DNA of 64,000 bases from Synaphobranchus kaupii (lineage: Eukaryota > Chordata > Actinopteri > Anguilliformes > Synaphobranchidae): positions 68,938,670 through 69,002,669 of the forward strand of contig CM056379.1 of the NCBI GenBank assembly GCA_029718625.1. The letters run 5' to 3'. The notes below the pieces were generated by a model that saw only the letters and a list, made by a program, of their open reading frames with translations, did not search any database and was not told the origin of the DNA. A program made the translations under genes and the position numbers. This document shows, piece by piece, positions 56,545 to 64,000 of this stretch (positions within the stretch are counted from its first letter, which is position 1; each line of letters begins with the position of its first letter).

Positions 56545-57243
56545 TTCTGAACAGCGTGCTGCAAATTAGCAGATAGCATTTGGCTACCCAGCCTGTTGGG
56601 GTGGACTCCATCATATCTAAAAAAGGAGAAATTGTTCCAAAACAAATTAAAATGATCAATAAAACCTATGTTGTTCGCTCTGCAAGCGGACTGGAGCCAG
56701 GTGTTAACTGAGGGTTCGACTGAAGCGTGCCGCTCCCCTCAGCGTGGGCAGGGGGCCGGAAATAAAAACCGACTTTCCACAGTTATTTAAAAATTTAAAA
56801 AGGTTGTTAAAATCCTTTTTTGTCAGCTCAGACTGCTGATGAGCTATGTCATTTGATCCCACATGAACTATCACCCTGATTATGGAAGACGGGAGTGATG
56901 GCATCAGACCCGATAGCTTACCCAGGATGATAGGGACCGTAGCCCTGGGGAAGCAGTGTGTGGCTGCGTTAAAAAAGCGGAGGTTCCTGGTTATGGAATC
57001 TCCCACTATTAACGTGGTCGGGGAGAAGAGGGGACGAGGAGATAAAAAACCCGTAGAGGGTGTCCGGGCAAGCGGGAGCTGTGGCGAGGCAGTGACAGCA
57101 GCCACAGGGGGAGCGTTCATCACCGGCTCAGGGCAGGGAAGACATTCAGAGCGTCCTTCAGGATCCTTCGCCGGGAAGCGGAGGTCAACGCATTGGATGA
57201 GGGCCGCTGATCTGGACGTACGGTGGAGCGGTGAGCCACCCAA
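56545..57243 (-). pseudogene. LINE ORF1: SGNH esterase part
   Basis: TTLIVGDSITRNL holds the nucleophile GDS motif (block I), VIVHVGSNDIAHQQ the GSND motif (block III), and DGVHPNRLGSQML the Asp-x-x-His motif (block V, at about 56590). All catalytic blocks of an SGNH hydrolase are present. A frame change separates block V from the rest (stop after about 56704), and another near 57130 separates this from the coiled-coil start. Esterase activity in retrotransposition is known for the family; its role is unclear. Confidence 0.8.
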
Positions 57244-57701
57244 GTGCCGCCAGGCTCCAGTAGCGGAAAGGCTGGAGGGTTAGGAGGTGTCGGAGCATCG
57301 TCAGCCAGGACCGCAAAGCGGTTTGAGTAGTTTAGGTGAGGCAGTGAGGCGGCCCCGTTTGAGACTCTCCTGCGATCACGGACCACCACTTCAGTCCAGG
57401 GCGGCTGGTGGTTCGGAGTCGAGCAGGAAGAAGGCCGTGGCTGAGACGAGGGGTCCCATGGAATTGTATCCTGCAAGGCTGCGCCGAGAGAGGCAATCTT
57501 CTTGGTCTGCTCAAGAGCCACGTCCATAAAGCTGGACAAAAGGGCATTTTTTCTTTTTAATTCATCCAAGAGCCGTCGGATGTCCTCCTCCAGGTCAGTA
57601 ATTGTTTTGTTTGCTTTATTTAATAGTAGTTCATCCTCACCAGTCATGGTTGACATGGTGAAACTTGCGCTTGAACCGAAGAAGCTGTTGAACGCTTGCA
57701 C
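57120..57701 (-). pseudogene. LINE ORF1: N-terminal coiled-coil part
   Basis: A heptad-like stretch KTITDLEEDIRRLLDELKRK is followed by PPWTEVVVRDRRR and LNYSNRFAVLADD, a linker I associate with L2-type ORF1 proteins. It likely mediates trimer formation and RNA binding. The frame is lost near 57130, before the esterase domain. Confidence 0.7.
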
Positions 57702-57711
57702 TACGGTCGAG

Positions 57712-57875
57712 GGTAAAAAAAATAAATAAATAAAATAAAATAATAAAAAACTAGAATCGTACTAAAAAAATAATAAAAGTATAAACTGCTAAAATAATAA
57801 GACAATAAAATAATAGGACGATAAAAATAATAAAATAATGATAAAATAATGATAAAATGCCAGAATCGAGCCGAC
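57712..57875. repeat. A/AATA-rich low-complexity tract
   Basis: AATAA and AAAATAAT units fill the gap between the LINE 5' end and the gypsy remnant. At its right edge CAAACTCCAAGCTCTGTC is present twice in tandem (about 57879-57915). Confidence 0.85.
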
Positions 57876-58400
57876 TATGTCAAACTCCAAGCTCTGTCAA
57901 ACTCCAAGCTCTGTCCCGTCAAATAATCTATACAAGGCCTCAACCCTCCATCTTTTTTCTTGACAAAGAAAAAACCAGCGCCAGCCGGTGAGGTGGAAGG
58001 TCTAATAAAGCCATTAGCTAGAGATTCCTCAATGTACTGCCTCATCGCAGTGCTCTCAGGGACTGACAAGGAATACAGAGAGCCCCTAGGTGGAACCGTA
58101 CCCGGGTATAACTCGATGGCACAGTTGTAAGACCTATGAGGTGGCAAGGTGGTGGCGCGTTGCTTACTGAAAACCTTGGCGAAGTCGGTGTACCTCCCTG
58201 GTACATTGGTAGGCAAACGGAATCTGAGCGCCCCTATCACCTCTGAATTTGTAGGATCATCAAGAGATTCATGTGATGATTCCCAATCAAATACGGACTC
58301 AGAAGGATCCTCCTCCCAAATAGAATTCCCATCCGCAAAAGAATCCCAAGCCAGGCTCTCCTCTTTTCTCTCAGAGTGAGCCTCCGGATTAACCTGGACA
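57876..58400 (-). pseudogene. Ty3/gypsy RT, N-terminal fragment
   Basis: [20 protein letters not shown], then [20 protein letters not shown] and [20 protein letters not shown] are the usual gypsy RT start. Coding stops there; the catalytic YVDD region is absent. Confidence 0.85.
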
Positions 58401-58424
58401 GGGGAACATTCAACCTCCTCATTA

Positions 58425-58871
58425 TCACTGTTGGAGCAGAAAGCGGGTACTGTCACAAGTACCACCTGAAGAGGTGTTAATGGAAGAGTAACAGCGAGAT
58501 TTACACTGAGGACCCCACTGGCGAATAACCCCCCCGTCCCCACCCCACCCAATGTGAGGGCCATGAAGGACTAACCATGAGTGTCCCAGGACGAGCGGGT
58601 AAGCTGGGGAATCAACTAAAAAAAATGTTATCCTCTCAGAGTGACCCTGGTAGGAATTGGACATAACTAGAGACCCTGTGGACTCCTTAATGGTCCCGGA
58701 ACCCAACGGACGGCTATCGAGAGCAGTAACAAAAAGAGGACGAGTGAGAGAACGTATGGGGATTTTAAACTCCCTGGCCCACTTTGCGTCGATGAAACAT
58801 CCAACTGCTCCAGAATCAATAAATGCGTTGATGTTAACAGACCGCCTATTCCAAAGCAGTTGGACTGGCAA
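58425..58871 (-). pseudogene. Ty3/gypsy aspartic protease
   Basis: VNINAFIDSGAVGCFIDAKW contains the catalytic DSGA motif, and YPLVLGHSWL matches the flap-to-C-terminal region of retropepsins. The frame then drifts. It is fused in order between gag and RT as in an intact element. Confidence 0.8.
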
Positions 58872-59080
58872 AAGGGTGCGAGGGAGAACACTATTTTGTC
58901 TCGTTAAGAACCCCAGTTCCCCTAACGAGACCCCTCGTTTCCCTCCAGTTTAGGACACTGGTCTTTGGTGTGACCCCTGCGTCTGCAATATCGGCACAAG
59001 TTCTCCCGTGGTCTTGGCCCCCTAGGGACGCAAACGGACGACCCATCCACCTGCATGGGCTCCTCCCAACTAAAGGAGGA

Positions 59081-59959
59081 CTAGGTGGAGGAGTAGACTG
59101 GAGATTTTGCCGATGGCGAAGAAGAGGAACGACGAACTCTGCATTCCCTTTCACGCTCCCTGACGCGGTTGTCGACTCGAATAGCCATGGTGACCAGGGC
59201 ACTAAAGGTGGCAGGTGGCTCGAGCACGGACAGGGCGTCCCTGACGGGGTCTGACAATGCGTAAAGAAATAACGCCTTAAGTGGTCCGTCGGGCCACCCA
59301 GTCTCTCCTGCCAGTGCCCAAAACATAATGCTGAAAGCCGCTACGGTGTCAGTACCCTGGCGAAGACGAGTTAGTTTCATGGCTGACTCTTGACCTGAGA
59401 CGTCATAATCGAAAACTAACTTCATCTCATCCATCAGGCTATCCGAGTCACTTATAAAGCGTTGGATGAAATAAGCGGTTCCACCCAAGCGAGGGCATTG
59501 TCCGCTAACAAGGACAAAATAAAAGCCACCCGGGACTCCTGGGTCGTAAACCTCCCGGTTTACGGGCTGCGCTTTAAAATACAAAAGGCACTGAGCCAAA
59601 AAACCCCAGCATCTCCCCGGTTCCCCAATATAAAGGGATGGTAGCTGGTGTTTGGGCTCCCTAGGAGTAAGTGGCACGGGAACAGGGTTAATGGGTGCTT
59701 GTGTCACTGGGGCAGTAGCTGAAATGGTCAGCGCGCGGAGACTGTCTGCTAAATCCCGCAGACATTCTCCCTGATGGCGCAGCTGTTCCATCATCTGACC
59801 CTGCTGTGTGTGCAGGGCCTGCTGACTGGCCTGGAGAACACGAATGGTCTCCTCATGAGCTGTCAGCACTTCCTCGACTCTCTGTGGAGTTGCTGGTCTT
59901 TCCATACTGGCTTCGAGATTCTGTAATGGGGGGAGTTGGGTTCGGAGGGCCAGATGCAA
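59081..59959 (-). CDS. Ty3/gypsy gag
   Basis: The likely true start is MERPATPQRVEEV, 18 codons into the open frame. A Gln-rich coiled coil (LQASQQALHTQQGQMMEQL) is followed by the capsid-like region (RFISDSDSLMDEMKLVFDYD, MKLTRLRQGTDTVAAFSIMF) and a basic tail. A zinc knuckle CRYCRRRGHTKDQC follows in another frame at about 58960-59005, so a frameshift parts it from the capsid. It would package element RNA. PEG10/RTL-like host genes derive from this family, but the lack of a long clean frame argues against domestication here. Confidence 0.8.
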   Translation of the reverse strand: MHLALRTQLPPLQNLEASMERPATPQRVEEVLTAHEETIRVLQASQQALHTQQGQMMEQLRHQGECLRDLADSLRALTISATAPVTQAPINPVPVPLTPREPKHQLPSLYIGEPGRCWGFLAQCLLYFKAQPVNREVYDPGVPGGFYFVLVSGQCPRLGGTAYFIQRFISDSDSLMDEMKLVFDYDVSGQESAMKLTRLRQGTDTVAAFSIMFWALAGETGWPDGPLKALFLYALSDPVRDALSVLEPPATFSALVTMAIRVDNRVRERERECRVRRSSSSPSAKSPVYSST

Positions 59960-59960
59960 C

Positions 59961-60311
59961 AGAGAGAGATCAAAAAGTATCTCCGATAATTGGAAACACC
60001 ACTAGATTGAAATGTATTTACGAACAGAGAGAAAAGGATAACAAAGAATGAAGCAAAAGACTCCCGGCGCAGAGCCAAATGAAAAACAACCCTATCCATT
60101 GTGTAGTATCACGTTACAGTGCGGAAATCACAACTGGTGCAACGTCCTACATCACTTCCAATGTGGAGGAGGAGCCTCCTGTGGACTGTATGGACTTGTA
60201 GTTCTTATTGTCCCTACACTAGTATTACATGTAAAAACCAATCAAAATGGGAAGACTTTATCTGAAGGGAACGAGTTTACTTTCAAATATAAGGTGTGTA
60301 GTCAGTAAACT
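59961..60311. other. Upstream flank of gag, no LTR identified
   Basis: May hold part of the gypsy leader. No primer-binding site or LTR end could be established. Confidence 0.35.
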
Positions 60312-60662
60312 CTTTTTTTTTTTGTAAATCTCATTGATCCAAGAGGCTTTTAAGGCTGCATTCATTGCTTCGATGTTTTTTAGATTCAATCCACCATTTT
60401 CGTTATAAATGTATTGTCGTTTCACCTTGTCAGGTTTGTCATCCCATAGAAACTTAAATATTTTTGTTCAAAGCGTTTAAAAAAGGCTGTTTCAGGATAG
60501 GAAAGTACCAAGAGGAGATAAATGAATTGTGGAATTACTAGGGTGTTTACTAGTGTAACTTTTCCCTGAAGGGACAAGATTTTCCCTTTCCAAGGTTGTA
60601 AAATTTTGTCTATTTTCTTCACTTTTGATTTATAATTTAATTTAACAAGATCTTTAAAGTTT
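60312..60662 (-). pseudogene. L1-like ORF2 fragment
   Basis: WKGKILSLQGKVTLVNTLVI is followed, across a frame change near 60430, by DDKPDKVKRQYIYNENGGLN and AALKASWINEIYK. This is the region after the RT core in L1/Tx1-clade ORF2. Both ends are cut. Confidence 0.75.
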
Positions 60663-61534
60663 TCAGGTATAGAGCTCGGAAAGCTGACGGCACAAGCGTT
60701 GCATTCTAGACCGGCCGCCAGGTTGGGAGTATACTCTCCCTCTGGACCCGTGTCTGACTCAAGTAATTCACTAATCTTCTACCCGTTTCCCTTAAAAAGA
60801 GTGGGTTTCTTTGGTAAACAAAAGCGTTAAATAAACTGTTTATTCGCAGATCTGTAACGTCAACTGTGTGTGTATTCATTCTGACGGATCGCTACAACAT
60901 TTTCAGGTAAATCAGCCAGATTGTGCGTAAAACATGCTTTTGGATGCAGGGGGCAGTCAGGGATAGGGACGCATCTCAGCCTACGACGGGAGGCGGGCAG
61001 AGAATGCCTTCAGCAGCCGGTACCTCGGAAGCGCAGTTCACGAACGGCTGGGTCCAACAGCTACTCATCTACCGCAGTAGTAGGCTACATTAAGTAGGCT
61101 ACACAGACACCGGAGACGTGATGGAAACAACTTGTTGCATAGGTGTCAACCTCTGGAGAGAGCTGCCCTTATTTCCACACTGTATAAACTGTATAAATTC
61201 ACCAGAAACATTATCTATCCATTCCTATATTAAAATCAGTAGCCACCACAGTTATTTGTCTGATTCAAGTTGATTTAATATGTTCTTGTAGGCTATTTAG
61301 CTTCTCACATAGCTAATAATGACTGTGTAGCTACATAGGCTACAAATTCAGCAAGGTGCTCATTTTAAAATCAGTCACAGAGACACCCCACATGACTGAC
61401 CCTAAAGAAAAGGAGAAAGAAAATGTAATTGCTGCGATTGAATTGATTATGTTGTAAAACGTTTGGGGAAAAAACGTATTAGAATAGATTTCCCGTATCA
61501 TAACCTTATACGCCCGTATACCTTTGAAAAACCG
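60663..61534. other. Unannotated stretch, possible LTR-like piece
   Basis: The part 60690-60900 has AATAAACTGTTTATTCGC and ends GACGGATCGCTACAACA, which could be the R-U5 end of a plus-strand LTR. No partner LTR is visible, so this is only a suspicion. Nothing coding. Confidence 0.3.
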
Positions 61535-62300
61535 TGTTTTATACATAGACTGTATAAAAATATGGACAAAGCCACTGTGACGTCACCCATTGCCTTTCCA
61601 TGGCCTCGGAAAAACCAAATTGAAACACGGAAGTCTTTTTCGCCGGCTGTTTGGACGAACTGCGCCTGCTCAGTGGAGCCGACTTGACCTTTGCTTGGAG
61701 CAGGGTGAACCGGATATGGTCTTCATGGGAGGGTCTCTGTCCAGGCACAGTATGATTGACAGTTCGGGGCGGAGATTCTGGAAAGCGGGAGAAATTAGAA
61801 GCGGGAGTTTTATATTGCAAGCACAGTCTATGATTGCAAGCAAATTCACGGTAAGTTAAGCTAATTTATTATATTATATTATTATAATTTAATTTATATA
61901 ATTTAATTTCACGGTGTTATTTATTTGCATTGACTGTGTGAAATTCGCCACATCATTGTGTTATGTTATAACGTTTTATTCAGTTATCTTCAATTTACAG
62001 TACAATTTAAAGTACATTAATATTCCACCCAACTCAGATCGGAGGTAGGCTAATTCCATTAGCTAGCATACCAGCTTGACAGTGAGATTGGTTACGTTTG
62101 GCCTAGGCAGGCTAAGGCGAATATAGGGTAACGTTATGATTGCCATTAACGATATTGACGGTCAATCAATCACATTTACGTACAAGACTACTTTTATTAT
62201 AAATGTCCCGAAGAGCTGCTCTAAATAGGTAGCAAGCTGTCAGCAAGCTTGCGACCCAAAAAATCCGTCCAGGCCATAGACTGTATAAAAATAGGTCCTT
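61535..62300. repeat. Dispersed element with CATAGACTGTATAAAAATA words
   Basis: CATAGACTGTATAAAAATA occurs at about 61543 and again in direct orientation at about 62276. I recall the word as the end of a common fish repeat. Between them is a GC-richer block (61580-61800) with an open frame I do not trust. Confidence 0.4.
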
Positions 62301-64000
62301 GCGGGATTTCTAAATTCCTAAAAATGTCTGGTTAGGTTTTGCTCATTCCAATAACCCAGCAGAGTAGCCTATTATGTTAATAATGCCCGCCCGAACCTGT
62401 CCTAATTTTTTTTGTGTGTGGATAAAATATACAATATATGATCACCCTAGCTAACGCAAATCACAATGAAACAAGAAGATAAAATAACGTAAGCTGTGGT
62501 CATCTACGAAGCATTTTAATAAGAATCTATTTACATGCGTGAAAATTGCACAATGCACTTTGTAAAAGCAAGTTTCCCACCCTAGTACATGAAGTCTCAT
62601 TACACAGACTGGTTGTAACCTTGAATTTTTAATTTCTTTTGCAGACACAACGATGGAAAGCCGAAGCCTCAACTGAGTTTCTGTACCCACCTTTCATTGT
62701 GAACCATTTTTCTTTTTTAATCACTGTGCCTTAAACTAGTCATTTACATAATATACTTTGAGTGTATTTCTCTTTCATTGCTAATTTTTCAAGTGTAGCT
62801 CTCCTTATGCAATAGGACCAAACAGCATATTGACAATATTAAAGTATCATGTCTAGATTGTGGATGATGTTTTTAATAGCTTGCATCCAGAATGTATCAT
62901 TGTATATTGCAATGAGATGCATTTAATTTTATTCCTCTTACACAGCTAAAACTGTCTGGATAGTTGGTGACAGCTACTTTTTATTTTTTTAAATAGTATC
63001 GTCCATTCCCTTAAAGACTGAATCTAGGGGAGCAGTTTCTCCAATCCTGGATTTAGCTTTTAATGGAATAGGTTTTTTTTAATGAAATGGGTCAGCTTTT
63101 CAAATTTTATGTTATGATGTTATATTTTGTATTATGATTTATTTTAATTAATGACATCTTTAGCTATGCCATTGTTCACCCAACTCCCCCTGCTCTTCCT
63201 CATCCCTGTCCCGCATCTTCTCTCCCCCACCCATCTTGTCCTCTCCAGCCATGGCACCCCATGGCCTTTCTTGCTTCCTGCTCCCTAAGCCGGTGTAGCT
63301 GTCAATTAAAACATTTTTAAATTATCCAACTTGTTTTGATGTGTTCATTATTTGCATAACAGAATCATGCAGTAGGTGAAATAGCAAATATTACACAATA
63401 TATAAACTAATCAAATGTCATTCAAAATGAAGCATAAATAAGGGCATCTGGTAGCCTAACTACCCTCTACATTATACATGTTGTACAGCAATTAATTTTT
63501 GTAAGTACTTGCTCTGTAATGAGAATCAGACCCTTTATATAAATGGGGAAAAATGTAATTTGAGGTTTTTGTCTGCTTTTGTCTTTAAAATATTTAATAC
63601 CCTCTTGCATTCAGTTAAATAATGAGTACATAATGCACCAATACATTACCGCTCAAGATGGCCTTCCCCAGCGTGCACAGTGTAGGTATAGCCACTGATG
63701 TAAATAAGTAACAGACATCCTGTAATCTCACTGAAAGACTAAGGAGGAGCAGCTTGTGCTGCGACTTTAAATGTGTTAAAGGAGTGATTAAGATCATTCT
63801 TTTTTCACAAAGCAACTTGAAATCAGTACAATTTTTTATGTATCCTTAAAAGATGGTCAGATGTCCCTCGTGGCTGACAGGGTGAGTCCGTGGTCCATAC
63901 ATCCCGCACAGGATGGCGGCGTTTTCCTTTGTAATATGGATGCTGCACATTTGATAAGAGGGTCACCCACAGACTAGGACTGCGGTCCCCAACCCTATTC
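62301..64000. other. Unannotated right end of the window
   Basis: AT-rich with a pyrimidine-rich patch at 63180-63300. GCGGTCCCCAACCC at about 63983 resembles the start of a hAT element running off the window. No gene supported. Confidence 0.4.

Larger units (their letters stand above)
53670..57710 (-). mobile_element. Nearly full-length CR1/L2-type LINE
   Basis: Minus-strand order: ORF1 with a coiled-coil start (57701 downward) and an SGNH esterase domain (about 57000-56550), then ORF2 with an APE endonuclease (56400-55700) and RT (54900-54000), and 3' end near 53670. This two-ORF layout with an esterase ORF1 is known for CR1/L2-clade elements such as those of zebrafish. ORF1 has one frameshift and ORF2 has at least two interruptions, so it is inactive but young. 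Confidence 0.88.
57876..59960 (-). mobile_element. Ty3/gypsy LTR retrotransposon remnant (gag, protease, start of RT)
   Basis: Minus-strand order is gag (59959 to about 58900), protease (about 58870) and the first part of RT (to about 57900). RT stops after RPCIDY, so the rest of RT, RNase H, integrase and both LTRs are missing. The break coincides with the LINE 5' flank. No LTR was defined. Confidence 0.85.

Noticed and set aside
56882..57283. 133-codon plus-strand frame
   Set aside because: Antisense shadow of the LINE ORF1 esterase region.
59081..59959. Domesticated gag (PEG10/RTL-like) gene
   Set aside because: The frame breaks before the zinc knuckle and the element remnant continues into protease and RT, so ordinary retrotransposon decay explains it.
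60690..60900. Solo LTR
   Set aside because: Has an LTR-like R-U5 look, but no second LTR, target duplication or TG start could be shown.
61590..61859. Possible exon of a host gene
   Set aside because: Lies in a repeat-like block marked by the CATAGACTGTATAAAAATA word, with no supporting exon structure.

Overview
This window looks like a ray-finned (teleost) fish genome. The evidence is a dense mix of fish-type transposable elements (hAT, Tc1/Sleeping Beauty, Harbinger-like MITEs, CR1/L2 and L1-like LINEs, Ty3/gypsy), GT-AG spliced genes with phase-0 introns, and a type I interferon gene with the five-exon layout known from fish. The four-cysteine interferon type and the Sleeping Beauty-type fragment would suit a non-percomorph teleost, but the species cannot be named from sequence alone. 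Nothing here is bacterial.

Layout. (1) 1153-15225: a possible 14-kb DNA element with CCCAGCAAACA terminal inverted repeats and GGAACGTT-rich subterminal repeats. Inside it are a decayed gene resembling a DUF4806 protein, a truncated LINE, and four complete 1.95-1.99-kb copies of another inverted-repeat element joined head to tail by single TTG/TGG triplets. (2) 15.2-20.1 kb: a Sleeping Beauty-type fragment, then a Rex1/L2-like LINE between two diverged copies of a 0.4-kb repeat. (3) 20132-28266 and 29122-39223: two direct copies of a segment holding a head-to-head pair of type I interferon genes. The right-hand copy carries the live-looking pair; the left-hand copy is broken at both edges inside exon 3 of each gene. 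(4) 33629-43676: a complete five-exon type I interferon gene on the plus strand (179 codons). It spans 10 kb because introns 2 and 3 are filled with transposons. (5) 44-52 kb: a tandem repeat split by a dead Tc1 element, a foldback hairpin, hAT remnants, a 30-base G run and a nested hAT element. (6) 52.3-60.7 kb: L1-like fragments, a nearly full-length CR1/L2 LINE with an SGNH-esterase ORF1, and a Ty3/gypsy gag-protease-RT remnant. (7) 60.7-64 kb: mostly unrecognised sequence.

The genes that matter biologically are the divergent interferons. Both are small secreted antiviral cytokines. The minus-strand gene has a clean ISRE-octamer-TATA promoter, the plus-strand gene a TATA box with a weak NF-kB-like site, and their start codons are 2.8 kb apart. 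The minus-strand gene shows exons 1-3 only; exons 4 and 5 are not visible where they should be. Most other open frames are transposon-derived or chance.
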